This document shows, one piece after another, positions 12,824 through 24,608 of a stretch of 64,000 bases of DNA. The notes under the pieces are model-generated. The model saw only the letters and a list, made by a program, of their open reading frames with translations. It did not search any database and was not told the DNA's origin. The position numbers were made by a program, and so were the translations under genes. The DNA is from Datura wrightii (lineage: Eukaryota; Streptophyta; Magnoliopsida; Solanales; Solanaceae), in contig JASDFA010000020.1 of assembly GCA_035772735.1 (NCBI GenBank), forward strand, positions 106,554,001-106,618,000. The letters are read 5' to 3'. Every line of letters begins with the position of its first letter. Position 1 is the stretch's first letter.

Positions 12824-13052
12824 GGTATCAGTTTTTGCCCTAAACCTCTATTAAGTTTCATGTTCCGTTCATGCGTACAAGTTTGTTTTATGATGTGGTA
12901 AATGTAGGAGATGTCTGAATTCAGTTCAGTTATGTAGTTCATTTCGAAGGTAGTCAATCCATTAGTTTTCAGCTTAATTGATCAGTAATTGCATATGATG
13001 ATTGCTTTTTTCTGATTTTTGTGCATGTTTCTAGCATTCGAGGATGAATGTT

Positions 13053-13068
13053 CCCAAGGGGGAGATAT
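13053..13068 (+). other. Polypurine tract of element J
   Basis: CCCAAGGGGGAGATAT directly before the 3' LTR start TGTTATACCCC. The preceding GCATTCGAGGATGAATGTTC is a conserved lead-in, also seen before D's 3' LTR. Confidence 0.75.
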
Positions 13069-13139
13069 TGTTATACCCCGGGAACCCAAGGATCAGACTC
13101 GGGAGTCAAAACGAACAAAAACTAAAAATTCGCATCAGG

Positions 13140-13500
13140 TTGCAGGACGACTTGTGAGGTGGGTTGTGAGGAGTGACCACAAGTCGTGATGTGACTCATG
13201 GTTAGCAGGTTGGGAAAGCTCAAGTTGAGGAGGCCACGGGCTTGACCACGAGTTGTGGTCAGACATCACGACTCGTGAGGTCACCCGTGGTCTGCATTGG
13301 AGGGTTTTTCAAGGCTTGTAGGCAGTAGGGGTCACGGGTGGTGACCACGAGTCGTGGTCAGCCACCATGATTCATGGGGTCCCTCGTGGTGTCCCCCTGA
13401 GTGTTTTGGGCAATGGACTTCAAGGGTCTGAGCCACGAGTCGTACCCCTTGGCAACGACTCATGAGGTCCCTCGTTAGGGGTCCTGGCAGTGCTTTTCCT
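13140..13500 (+). promoter_or_regulatory. U3 word block of J, with a 19-nt palindrome
   Basis: Repeated degenerate CCACGAGTCGTGG words in both orientations. At 13342-13360 the sequence TGACCACGAGTCGTGGTCA is a perfect odd-centred palindrome. A near copy lies at 13243-13261 and more at 13177, 13265 and 13433. The block ends about 10 bp before TTAATAAGGGG. Confidence 0.75.
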
Positions 13501-13503
13501 GCG

Positions 13504-13516
13504 TCTTAATAAGGGG
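13504..13516 (+). promoter_or_regulatory. TATA-like box in J's 3' LTR
   Basis: CTTAATAAGGGGT lies just downstream of the word block and upstream of a region of lower GC. Weak consensus; called from position. Confidence 0.35.
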
Positions 13517-15190
13517 TGTTTTCCTAATTCCTAAGTTCCTAAAGCCTAAACTTCGTCATTTTAAGCTCAAAATAGGGTCTTTTAAGGGGGATCAGTTCAT
13601 GTTAGGCTTCATTCATGCATGCAAGAGTTAGAGGGGAGATTGTAGGGTGATTCAAGGTTTCCTTCTTCAAGTTCTTCCAATTTCATCTTGGACTTTCAAG
13701 GGAAGATTAGAAATCAATTGTCCTAGCTACATGGGGTTTTGAATGGGTGGTTTAGTCCACACCCATACCCAATTTCTCCCTAATCCATGGTTATGATTGA
13801 CTAAATTCTTATGGGTCTTAACCTAATTACATGATTCTTCCAAAATCGATATAAATACGTTGTAGCATGTATAAATTGTGGATTTTGAGTCATTGGGCTG
13901 TTTTATTTGTTTTTACTCAATGCTTTGACGATCTAACGTTTAAAATCACAAGTGCCCAATCATGTGGTTTCTATTGAAGTTTATAAATATGGTGATCCTT
14001 CAAGTATGATATGCATTTTCGAATTTTAAACATGTTTTCAATTACCCATGTTAATATGACTATGCTTACTATTAATTCAAGTATTTCAAGTATGTATGAG
14101 TATTGGGCTATGCCCACATGTTAAGTACGATTCATGAATTATGGTTTTTGGCCGACTCACAGGCCCGGTCCCATGGCTAGTCTTACGAATTTACAAGCAT
14201 GTTATGATTATCAAGATTTAACTAGCCATGCATGTCATGTAGGAATTTTATGAGCACATGCATGTTTTGGGAGTAGTACTAACACTGAGTAGGTTCGGGG
14301 CCCAGGTTACGCCCCGAATCTCAGAACTATGTGCCACCATAGGTATGTTTGGGACCTCCTCAGTGACTGTCCCCTTTGCCCTATGGGGTCTTCATGAGTG
14401 ATATCACGTCTTTCATGGTTCTACTCTTAGCAAGGTATGAATGGCCTCCCGACTAGGTTTACAGGTCGGGCTCCATATATGCTCATATGGGGTATGTCGG
14501 TTATAGAAATCTCCCACTATTCCTCATTGTTTTTCATGCATGTTATGATTACGTTTCTTGGCTCAAGACATGTTTATGAAATGCTTTTATCTCATGTTAT
14601 GACTATGATAGGTTTATGAATGTTTAGAAAACCTTGAGCCTTATGATATTTTTATGATTTCAGTATTTATGATCATGATGTCCTACTCTTATGACTCTTA
14701 TGTTTTAAATGTTGATTTTTACTTATCTTGTATACTCAGTACATTCCAAGTGTAGACCCGCATATTTTCTATGTTGTGTTATTTTATGATACAGGATCTG
14801 GTTCTCAGGCTCAACCTCGCTCCTAGATTGCTTCCGGTATCATCCCTCAGTCCTAGTTGGGGAGTCCTCATGTTTCGAGGGCCTTATGTTTAGACTTTAT
14901 CTTTCCTTCAGTTTCGGTATGCTAGGGTTAGTTGGGGTCTTGTCCCTCCAACCCAACTATTCTGACTAGAGGCTTTTCAGACTGTATGTAGTAGTTAGCG
15001 TTTATATGTGAATCTTGTATTGTCGTCTTTCCTATTTTATGTCATGATTTTCTTTATTTCATGTGATTATGTTAAGTCTTCCACTTCATGTGAATAGTTT
15101 AGATGTATGCTCCTTCCATGGGTCAACTTGGGGTCTTTCGGGGCTCTTTGTCACGTGTTTATGATCCAGGTGTACTCTCGGGTGGTGATA

Positions 15191-15934
15191 GGATGTGAGG
15201 AATGAAGTAAAAAACTGTCGGTTATCCACTCTAAAATCCCTGATTAAAACCTAAAACGATGTAGTGCAGAGTCTAGGAGTTTAGAAAATTACGTAAAACT
15301 CCCTAGGAAATTTGCAAGAAAAAGGAATCTGCTAGTCCCCATGAGGAACTCCATGAGATGTGAGGTCAGGGATGATTCATGGTGCCCAATCTTGATGTGC
15401 ACTGAAATTTTCTACAGATTCTACAACCTGCCAACAACTAACTTCATGAGTTATCATGAGACCAAACGACTCTTGATGTCTCCCATTGCCAGTGAACCCA
15501 GATTTCTCTTCAGGGTCACCATGGGCTACATGACGATCCGTTGTCAGTGACCATGACTCGTGGTCACCTCCCATCGTCCTCACTACTGAAAACCACCTGG
15601 GGGTCACCACGGGCGACAACACGACTCGTGGTGTCCCAAAAGAGTCGTGGTGAGGACCTGTTAAGTGCATTGCTCGAATTTTCCAACTTTCAGTCAACCC
15701 TTGACCACGACTCACATGATGACTCGTGGTGTTGACCATGACTCATGGTCACACCCATGGTCACTAAATTTCCCAAATTTTCAGCCAAGTTTGGACCTTT
15801 CCCCATGAGTAAATCCACGACTCATGGACTCCCCACGGGTCACAGGACGACTCATTCTGTGACCTAGTGCAGAAAATCCAATTTTCTTCGTTTCAACTGT
15901 CGGGTATGATCTTAGGGTTTTCGGGGGTATTACA
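15191..15934 (-). repeat. 5' LTR of element A, outer part (resumes after J)
   Basis: Aligns with 923-1635 of A's 3' LTR and ends GGTATTACA at 15934 (TGTAATACC on the minus strand). It carries its own copy of the word block at about 15345-15880. The first bases, GGATG, would be the target site duplicated by J; the matching left copy is deleted. Confidence 0.8.
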
Positions 15935-16829
15935 AATGAAGTAGTGGACATATGAAGAATATTTTTTGTGAATTTTTATCAAGTTTTGGAGAGCAATTCT
16001 TAGGATAAAATTCTTGAATTCCTACTTTGTTCTTCATATTGTTCTTTGATATTTAGATTTGGTTTTCTTCCAATTATTGCTGTAAGTATTTAATTATGTG
16101 TTTTTCTATGAATACAAATTTTAGTCTTACAACCATGAGAGGCTAAAACCTCCACAACTAGGGGTTGTGGGAACCATGATGGATTAACGAAATAGGGTTA
16201 CACAAAAGTGATTCAGAACCAATGGTAAACGCTTGTATTGTATTCTATTCATCTTTAAATGTTTCTTAATGGTGTACAATGTTAGGACTTGCATGAATTC
16301 TTTACTTTCTTGAACATAGAAAAGTAGAGATTAGGAAAAGAGAATTACAACAAAGCCTTGGTCTTCATGATCATTGTATTAACTTGAGCTATGGTCGTAG
16401 GATAATTAAATTTGGAACATATTAATAATGGTTAAATTGAAATCACTCATGAGACCTAACCCGATGATTGAGTATAGACATCCAATAGGGACGAACTAGT
16501 CATTTGAATGAACCCTAGTTATCAGTTATACAAGTAAGCACTGGGATTTATCACGTGTGTAAACCCAGAGTAGTTATGAATCCATGGGGACACTTACCCT
16601 AGTTGTTTGCAAATCTTGATTTATACCACAATTATAATCTTTGCTTTAGTATTGTTCTATTTAAAACCCTCCAATTTGGAGATAACTCACCAACAAGTTT
16701 AATAATTGGCATTAGTCTAGATCTTACCCTATTTCCTTAGGTTCGATCCCAACCTCTTAGTTGGGTTCTTTATTGACAACGTCCGCTTCATACTTTGCCA
16801 GAAAGTGTGAGTTTGAGCGTTATCAGCAG
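15935..16829 (+). repeat. K: truncated LTR remnant of another element
   Basis: About 0.9 kb with no coding potential, AT-rich. The right end, GGTTCGATCCCAACC then GAGCGTTATCA, resembles the LTR end of plant elements whose primer site is TGGCGCCGTTGCCGG (compare E's LTR end near 42090-42172). The left end is cut at A's border and no TG start is visible. The right end abuts element C's protease fragment. Confidence 0.45.
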
Positions 16830-17405
16830 TCAATTGAGGCATAGCAAGAGTGCAACCATTCCATGCCAAGAATGAGGTCAAAATTGATCATATCTAACTC
16901 TACTAGATCGATAGTGGTGACTTTTGGTAAAATTGTGATCGGGCAGTTTTCGTATACCCGATTGGCTATAACTAGCTCACCAATAAGAGTAGAGACTAGA
17001 AAGGATTCTAAGAGGATTTCCAGGAGAATCTTAAACTGAACTGCAACGTATGGAGTCACAAAGAAAGTGTGGCTCTTGGATTTAGTAAAGCATAAACATT
17101 AGTATGGAAGAGACGTAACATACCAGTAACTACATCAGATGAGTTCTCCTGGTCCTGACGTGAAGATAGAGCATAAAGCAGTTCTAGTGCTGACCACCAC
17201 CTATACCTATAGTACCCAATACACCTGAGAGACCTCTCGGAGCTGCTAATGTGGTGGATTGGGCCTTCCCTAATCCGGCTGACGAGCAATCCCACAACCT
17301 GTGACCTAGCTGCCCATAGCCAAGCAACCTCCTTGCCTAACCAGCACTGACCAAGATGGTTCTTACCACACTTCAGACATGCTGGGAAAGTGCGGTTGTT
17401 GGAGA
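16830..17405 (-). pseudogene. Element C gag end and protease fragment
   Basis: The minus strand continues gag after the B insertion: zinc knuckle CLKCGKNHLGQC (about 17375-17340), a frameshifted linker, ALSSRQDQENSSDVVTGM (about 17170), then protease with NPRAT where DSGAT is expected and DLILGMEWL near 16870. It stops at ASIDC, where K begins. It is the same protein region as J around 9130-9720 and cannot be active. Confidence 0.8.
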
Positions 17406-17410
17406 CATGA
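17406..17410. repeat. Target site duplication of B, left copy (CATGA)
   Basis: CATGA directly before B's 3' LTR start TGTAACG. It matches CATGA at 26804-26808 after the other LTR. Confidence 0.8.
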
Positions 17411-19554
17411 TGTAACGACCTGAGTCTATACCCTGGACGAGACACGGTACTTAGTGCCACAAGTGACCACAAGCTAACGCATGGTCTAACATTACACTGG
17501 TAAATTGAGTAGACATAAGAGTAAGCTTTAAATAAATAAAACCTTTTAAGAAAACTGATTTGACAAGAGTCAATACATATAAAAAAAATATTGAATATGT
17601 ATGTCTATGTCTAAAACCCAACTACTAAACGATGAGTTGCTGGGACAAGCCCCCAGCTAACTCTAAAATCTGACTTAAAAGAACTAACTGAAAATAAATA
17701 TCGTCCTCGAAAGATGAGGACTCACCAAATGCTATTGCTGATATTATCTGAGGGAAACTACTGACTATGCTAGGACTGAGAACCTGTGCCTGTATCATAA
17801 TACGATACTACATGGAAGGTATCTGTCAGTAATTTGAATGTACTGAATAAGTGTGAAATATAATAAGCATGAAAGAACACGTAATTGAACTAAAATGACA
17901 TGAAATGAACAACTGAAATACTAAAAACTGATACAACTAAAATATAACTGATATGGTCAATAATGACCCTGGCTGATGGTCATAGACATGTCCTGGGTCT
18001 GAGATACTGAACTGAGCTAGACTAAAGTGCACTGAGATTGTACTGACTAGTTGGAGAGTCGATAACAGGCATATAACCACGTGAGCTAAACGTGGAGTTC
18101 TATGTATACGCCCCATCAGTAGGACCTAATATACTTTGCCAGGGTATAAAGGCATGGACTGTGTGATCACTGTCTGGGCCCATTCGGGAAAAAATAACCT
18201 ACAATGGTAATGTAGTGTAGGGAACCTGGGTGCATGGAACCCCGGCCCTCTCAGTGCGAAGTCCTACACACGCTGGATAGTCCTAACATAACTACTACTA
18301 CCAAGATGATAGCTCGAAGATGGGGCCCAAGACTAAGTCAGGGATACTTATCTGGAAGTACTCTGAGAGTCTTATCGGACCGAACACTGTAACTGGTGCT
18401 CTAAGATTGGTCAAAGTTGCTTATCTGGAAGTGTGTAACTGTTTGTAGAACTAACTGATAACTGAAAACTAATAACTGATAACTGTGAGGCATTATTAAC
18501 ACCTCAAGAACTGACTATAGTCAAACTAATTAGCTGACATTACTAGAAGATACTGAAGATATTAACATCATGAGTGAAACTGAGCTAGCATGCAACTGAC
18601 TGAGAATTCATCTGATAATAATAACATGGAATTTCCAACATTTATAGAGTCAAGCAACATTATGTCTATATAATTATGCAGGACCCTAGTTACTACATTT
18701 ATCGAATTAGGGCTAAAGTCACTTTTAAGGAAACAAGTATCAATATGATCACTAGATAGTGGAAATATATCAACAAACAATATGAAAAACTTTTCACATG
18801 ATTTATTAGGAACATGACAGAAAAATTCCTCAAATTTGAAAGTCTCAGAGCTTAGAAATGATAAGAAAATTTAGATGGATTTTGGGACAAAAGGGAAGGA
18901 CAATTCCCTTGCTAATTTCTCACATACCTGGTGTAGAAATCCTGGAGAAAACCCTTGGGAAATTGGGAAGAAAACTTAAATGCCCTAGCTTTGCCCTGAG
19001 GAGTTTTTGTAAGAGTTCTTCGTACTGAGTTGAGTGTTGAGAGAAGGAATCAGAGGAATACGTCAATCACTACTTTAATTCTCTCCTGAATGTGGCCAAA
19101 ATGACGTAGTTTAGAGTCTAAGTGTTTAGGAAATTATGAAAAAGTCCTTACAAATTTCACAGAAAAATCACACTGCCAGTCCCAACGAGGGACTGCACGA
19201 TTCATTGTTACTGACCATGACTCGTGGTCTGTCTCATTGCAAGCACTGGAAATTTCTCACCACGGTCGTGGTGACCCGACGACTCATGGTAACTAGTCAT
19301 TGGGAACACGGCAAACTTTTGAACATCAAAGGCAAGACCTTGACCATAACAAACCTAACGAATCGTGGCTTCACTCGTGGTCAACCCTCAAACTAAAAAT
19401 CCAACCAAGCTCATCCTCCTCCCCACGAGTCACCTATTGACTCGCAGCGCACCTCATGGGTCACTGGATGACTTGTCCTATGACCTGGTGTAGAAAATCC
19501 TAGTTTCCTCATTTCAACCCTTGAGTCTGATTTTAGGGCTTTTAGGGTATTACA
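17411..19554 (-). repeat. 3' LTR of element B
   Basis: Runs TGTAACGACC...GGGTATTACA on the plus strand, so it starts TGTAATACCC on the minus strand. About 2.14 kb; homologous to 24609-26803 and to A's and C's LTRs. The word block lies at about 19185-19480. Confidence 0.88.
19185..19480 (-). promoter_or_regulatory. U3 word block of B's 3' LTR
   Basis: Copies of the A/J word in both orientations: GACTCGTGGT near 19218, CGACTCATGGT near 19279, CACGAGTCA near 19424. It is at the same LTR position as in A. Confidence 0.65.
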
Positions 19555-19573
19555 ATATCTCCCCCTTGGGAAC
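19555..19573 (-). other. Polypurine tract of element B
   Basis: The minus strand reads TTCCCAAGGGGGAGATAT before the LTR start, nearly the same as J's tract. Confidence 0.75.
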
Positions 19574-19799
19574 ATTCATCCTCAAATATTGGTAAGCACA
19601 CTGAAAAGCTGAGAAATGCAATCATCATATGAAATACTAAACACTTTAAGTTGAAAACTGACGGAGTGACTGACTCTCGACTACACTATATGGCTGAACA
19701 TGAATCAGCTTATGTACATAGATATGAATGAAACTGGGGCACATGAACTGAAATTGGAACTTAATAGAGTACTAAGGAGGAATTTAATACCTGATGTTG

Positions 19800-22700
19800 A
19801 AGCTAAACTGGAAGGGAATAAATGAGGGTCTTCTGCCATCATGTCTGCTTCGGCCTCCTATGTGGCTCCCTCTACTAGCTAGTTCCTCCACAAGACTTTC
19901 ATGAAAGAGATTTCGTTGTTCCTCATCTTACGGACCTAAAGGTCTAGGATCTGAACTGGGACTTCTTCATAAGAGAGGCTATCCTTCACCCCACGTTGTC
20001 TAATGGCACAATTGAGCTTAAAACAGCAATGCACTTCTTCAATCATGACACATGGAAGACTGGGTGCACAAATGCTAATCCTGCAGGTAATTCTAGCTCA
20101 TAGGCTATATTGCCAATTCACCTCAGAATCCTATAGGGTCCTACATAGCTCGGATGGAGCTTCCCTTTCTTTCCAAACCTCATCACCCCTTTCATGGGTG
20201 AAATTTTCAGATACACCCAATCATTTATCAAATTCTAACTCTCTCCTCCTCACATCAGCATATGATTTCTGTCGGTTTTGAGCTACTTTCAACCTTTCCC
20301 TGATAAGTTGCATTTTCTGCATAGCTTCATGAATTGAATCTGGTCCTATCAAGGTAGCTTCACCAACTTCAAACCACCCTATAGGAGACCTACACCTCCT
20401 ACCATATAATGCCTCAAACAGGGTCATATGAATACTAGAGAGGTAGTTGTTGTTATATGCAAACTCAATGAGAGGTAGGTGATCATCCCAACATCCCTTG
20501 AAATCGATCACACAAGCTCTCAGCATAACTTCTAAGGTTTGAATTGTCTGCTCAGCTTGTCCATTTGTTTGAGGGTGAAATGTTGTGCTGAGCCTGACCT
20601 GAGTACCAAGTCCTTTCTGAAATGACTTCAAGAAATGCAAGGTGAACTAGGTACCTCTATCTAAACTAATAGATAAGGGAACCCCATGTAGTCTAACTAA
20701 CTCCTAGATGTATAGCCTAGCATAATCCTCAGTTTGGTATGTAGTTTTAATTGGGAGTAAATGTGCTGACTTGGTCACCCGATCTACTATCACCCAAATT
20801 GAATCATACTGCCAATGAGTACGTGGTAGACCTATAATAAAGTCCATCTTCACTTCTTCCCACTTCCACATGAGTATGTTGATATCCTAAGTGATACCTC
20901 TAGGTCTCTGATGTTCAAATTTAACCTACTGCCAGTTCGGACACTTAGCCATAAATTTTTCAATCTCTATTCATGTTGTTCCACAAGTAGATTTCCCGTA
21001 GATCACGGTACATCTTAGTGGCACCTAGGTGGATAGAATCTGGAGCTGTGTGCTTCTGCTAGTATCTGTTCTCTCATGTCACCCACGTCCCGAACGCATA
21101 GTCTGCCCTGATAATGAAGCACACCATCTCCCACTTTGGAGAAAGCCTCTACTTCTTTTCTGAGAAATGCTTCTTTAAACTTAAGCAGTATGGGATCTTC
21201 ATCTTGCTTTGACTTAACCTCAACAACTAGCGAGGATTCTAGCCTATTTTGCATTACTACTCCACTCTCAGCTAAATCAACCAACTGCACTCCCAACTGA
21301 GCTAACATGTGAATATATTTTGCTAACTCCTTTCTGCCCTCTTCAACATGAGCAACATTCCCCTATAGACATTCTGCTTAAGGCGTCAGCCACCACATTT
21401 GCCTTGCCCGGGTGGTATAGCATGCTCATGTCATAATCCTTTAGTAATTCCAACCACCTTCTTTGATGAAGGTTCAAATCCTTCTGAACAAACACGTACT
21501 GAAGGCTCTTGTGGTCAGTAAAAACATCCATATGAGCCCTATAGAGGTAATGCCTCTATATCTTCAAAGAAAACACCATTGCTGCCAATTCCAGATCATG
21601 AGTCTGGTAGTTCTTCTCATGAACCTTTAGCTGTCTGGATGCGTAAGCTATCATCTTACCCCGCTACATCAGAATGCAACCGAGTCCAACTTTGGAAGAG
21701 TCGCATTACACTACAAACCCATCTGCTACTTCTGGTAAGGTCAAAACTGGAGCGGTAGTGAGTCAAGTTTTCAACTCCTAGAATCTCTTCTCACACGCAT
21801 TTGACCACTAAAATTTCACTTTTTTATTATTCAACTTAGTCATAGGAGATGCAATAGAGGAAAAACCTTCCACAAAACGTCGGTAATAACCAGCTAGACC
21901 CAAGAAACATCTAATTTTGGTTAGGGAAGTAGGTCTGGGCCAGTCTTTCACTGCTACTATCTTTTGAGGATCTACTTGAGTACCCTCACCCGAGACCTCG
22001 TGACCAAGGAAAGTCACAAACTTCAACCAGAATTCACATTTGCTGAATTTAGCGAACAATTGGCAGTCTCTAAGCATCTATAACACTATCCTCAGATGGT
22101 TAGCATGCTCCTCCTCATTTCTAGAGTATGAATGTCATATATGAATACAATGATGAACATGTCTAGATACTGCTTGAAAACCCTGTTCATTAGGTCTATG
22201 AAAGTTGTAGGGGATTTAGTTAGTCCAAAGGAAATATATGAATTCATAGTGACCATATCGAGTTTTGAAGGTCGTTTTTGGTATGTCACATTCTCTAACT
22301 CTAAGATGATGATACCCCGACCTGAGATCTGCCTTGAAAAAACAACTGGCTCCTGGAAGCTGATCGAACAAGTCGTCAATCCCGGGTAGGGGATACCTGT
22401 TCTTAACTGTAACTTTGTTCAACTGACGGTAGTCGATACACATTCTGAGAGTGACATCTTTCTTTCGCATGAAAAACACTGGAGCACCCCATGGAGTGAT
22501 GTTAGGCCTAATGAAACCCCTATCAAGGAGGTCTTTTAGTTGTTCCTTCAACTCCTTAAGCTTAGCTGGAGCCATCTTATAAGGATGGAATTGCAATGGG
22601 TTGAGTATCTAGAAGAAGGTCTATGCTGAAGTCTATTTCCCACTCGAGAGGGACTCCAGGGAGATCTTCAGGACACACATCAAGGAATTCGATGACAACA

Positions 22701-23200
22701 AGAACTAACTAGATAGTTGGGGTCTTGGAGCTAGAATCTTTGACCCGAACTAGGTGATAGATGCACCCTATCGACATGAGTTTCCTAGCCTTAAGGTAGG
22801 AAATAAACTGACCCTTAGGCGCGAAACTACTACCCATCCACTCTAGAATTGGCTCATTTGGAAACTGAAATCTGACGGCTCTAGTTTTGCAGTCGACTGA
22901 GGCATAACCAAAGTGTAACCAATTCATGCCAAGAATGAGGTCAAAATCGACCATCGACCATGTCTAGCTCTACTAGATCGGCTTGAATGACTTTATCCAA
23001 CACTAAGACTGGGCAGTTTCTATATATCTGGTTGGCTCAACTGACTCACCAACTAGGGTAGAGACTAAGAATGGTTCTGAGAGAACTTTTGAATAGATTT
23101 CAAACTAAAAAGCTACATAGAGAGTCACGAATAATAGTGTGGCTCCTGGATCTAGTAAGGCATACATATCTAGATGAAAGAGACGTAACATAGCCGTGAC
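19800..23200 (-). pseudogene. pol: Element B pol (broken)
   Basis: Minus-strand remnant. Protease near 23200-22870 with DLILGMNWL; linker KGQFISYLKARKL; RT from about 22596 (DRGFIRPNITPWGAP, ADLRSGYHHL), with the catalytic pair replaced (FIYDI where FIDDI is expected, about 22140); thumb FLGLAGYYRRFVEGF (about 21870); RNase H pieces (DHKSLQYVF, VVADALSRM) at about 21510-21360; integrase LVVEVKSKQDEDPIL (about 21230), and THFHPQTNGQAE-like core followed by EFAYNNNY (about 20580-20450); C-terminal KSYADVRRRELEF (about 20250) and the PHLFP end near 19830. Stops and frameshifts separate the blocks, so no activity is possible. Confidence 0.85.
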
Positions 23201-24388
23201 CACGTCAGGTAAGCTCCCCTGATCTTGACGAGAGGACAAACCATAGCAGTTTTAGCGCTGACTGCTATCCATACCTGAAGTGTTACCTTGCTGAGCTGGA
23301 GGGCCTGCTGGGTCTGCTGAAGTGGTAGACTGTGATCTCCCCCATCCTGCTAACATACATTCCTTTAGCCTGTGACCTAGCTGTCCACATCCAAAGAAAC
23401 CCTTTTTTCCTATAAGGCATTCACCTGGATGGTTCTTTCCACACTTTGGATAAGCGGGGTAATGGTTGCTGGCACTGTAACTCTGGGACTGAGAGCCAGA
23501 TGCCCCATCCTTCTGATCCTTGCGGGATCGAAAAGAAGGGGTGATGGCTGAGGTGGGTGTTGGAGTCTTCTGCTACTGCTGTGGGCGGATACTGCTACTA
23601 GACCTCTGGTGGCAATAGTTTGATTGACCCATTCTATCCCACTTGTTCTCCCGTTCCTTATCTTTCAACTTTTCTGCCTCAATCTATTGGGCATGAACAA
23701 TAAGGCTGGAGAGGTCAATATCCTTTATGAGCATCGCAGTCCTGCACTTCTTAAGTACGAGGTTTGATACTCCGTTGAAGAACTTGAGCATGCGAGCCCA
23801 TTGGCTCGACTATTATCTCTGGAGCATACCTTGACAATCGTGTGAACTCTAATGCATATCCTCTATGGTTCTGTTACCCTGCTTTAAGTTCATGAACTTT
23901 GCGACCTTAGCCTCCCTCAACTCCCAGGGGAAGAATCTGTTTAGAAATGTTGTGGTGAACTCTTCCCACTCTACTGGTTATGCTATTGTTGGTCTCCCTT
24001 CCTTCCACTGATTGTACTAAATCAGAGCCACCCCTTTCAACTGGTAGGTGGCTAGATCAGCACTCTTCGCGGAGCTAACACCCATAATCCGAGTGATCTT
24101 CTCCACCTCATCTACAAACTCCTATGGGTCCTCTCCTACCTTGGATCCATGAAAAGCTGGAGGTTTCATTCGAGTAAAGTCCCAAATCCTAGCAGCTGCT
24201 ATGGACCCATTTGTATTCACCGAAACCACCTGCTGGTTCACCTAGTTAATCACCGTCTGAGCCAATAGTTGGATTGCCTCTTTGAATTCTGCTAAGGAGA
24301 CTTGGTCGTCCTAAGGGACTACTGGAGCTGGTGGGGTAGGTCGGTTGGCATTGCCAGCCCTCTTTCCGTTTCCTCATCGTGGAGGCAT
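23201..24388 (-). pseudogene. gag: Element B gag (broken)
   Basis: The start MPPR at 24388 is followed by TGA at codon 5, where arginine is expected. Recognisable gag blocks run leftwards through the QQVV region, the frameshifted RVWDFTRM region near 24190, and a knuckle region near 23470-23400 (CGKNHPGECL-like, partly mutated). The start lies about 200 bp below the primer site, as in A and J. Confidence 0.75.
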
Positions 24389-24591
24389 TGTTTCAGTGAA
24401 ATGAAATAGAGTATGAGTTAGGAGAACACTTTTGGAACTGAACTTCACTACACAATAAGGAGTATGAACAAAAGGGAGTTTTACTAATAACGTCTTGTAG
24501 CCTCCCCATCATAAGTGTGGCGCACTTCACACCCATGAAAAGGACTCTACTCTACACATCTTGAAGACATCCTAGGATACTCGAAATCTAG

Positions 24592-24604
24592 TACTCTGAT
24601 ACCA
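24592..24604 (-). other. Primer binding site of element B
   Basis: The minus strand reads TGGTATCAGAGTA, an initiator methionine tRNA type site with the final C changed to T, next to the LTR end. Confidence 0.75.
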
Positions 24605-24608
24605 AGTT

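Larger units (their letters stand above)
6939..15190 (+). mobile_element. Element J: Ty3/gypsy chromovirus (Tekay/Del-like) nested in A's 5' LTR
   Basis: Plus-strand element with a 5'-truncated 5' LTR (6939-7966), primer site, gag, pol, polypurine tract and full 3' LTR (13069-15190). Gene order is normal and it is the best preserved element here, with one 555-codon open stretch. It lies in A's 5' LTR in the opposite orientation. The first 1.1 kb of its 5' LTR, including promoter and word block, is deleted together with neighbouring A sequence. Stops in gag, RT-RNase H and integrase show it is inactive. Confidence 0.88.
13069..15190 (+). repeat. 3' LTR of element J (full length, ~2.1 kb)
   Basis: It starts TGTTATACCCCGGG after the polypurine tract and ends GGTGGTGATA, where the 5' copy ends GGTTGTGACA. 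It contains a word block (13140-13500) and a TATA-like box near 13510. At 15191 A's LTR resumes. Confidence 0.85.
1..15934 (-). mobile_element. Element A: Ty3/gypsy (Tekay/Del-like) LTR retrotransposon, interrupted by element J
   Basis: Minus-strand chromovirus whose 3' LTR starts beyond the left edge. Order on the minus strand is 5' LTR (15191-15934 plus 6710-6938), primer site, gag, protease, RT, RNase H, integrase with chromodomain-like tail, polypurine tract, 3' LTR (1-1635). The 5' LTR is split by the opposite-strand element J. After J the LTR resumes at a point matching base 923 of the 3' LTR. On the other side only the first 229 bp of the LTR remain, so roughly 1.5 kb of A's LTR is missing there. 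All coding parts are broken, so this copy is dead. Confidence 0.85.
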
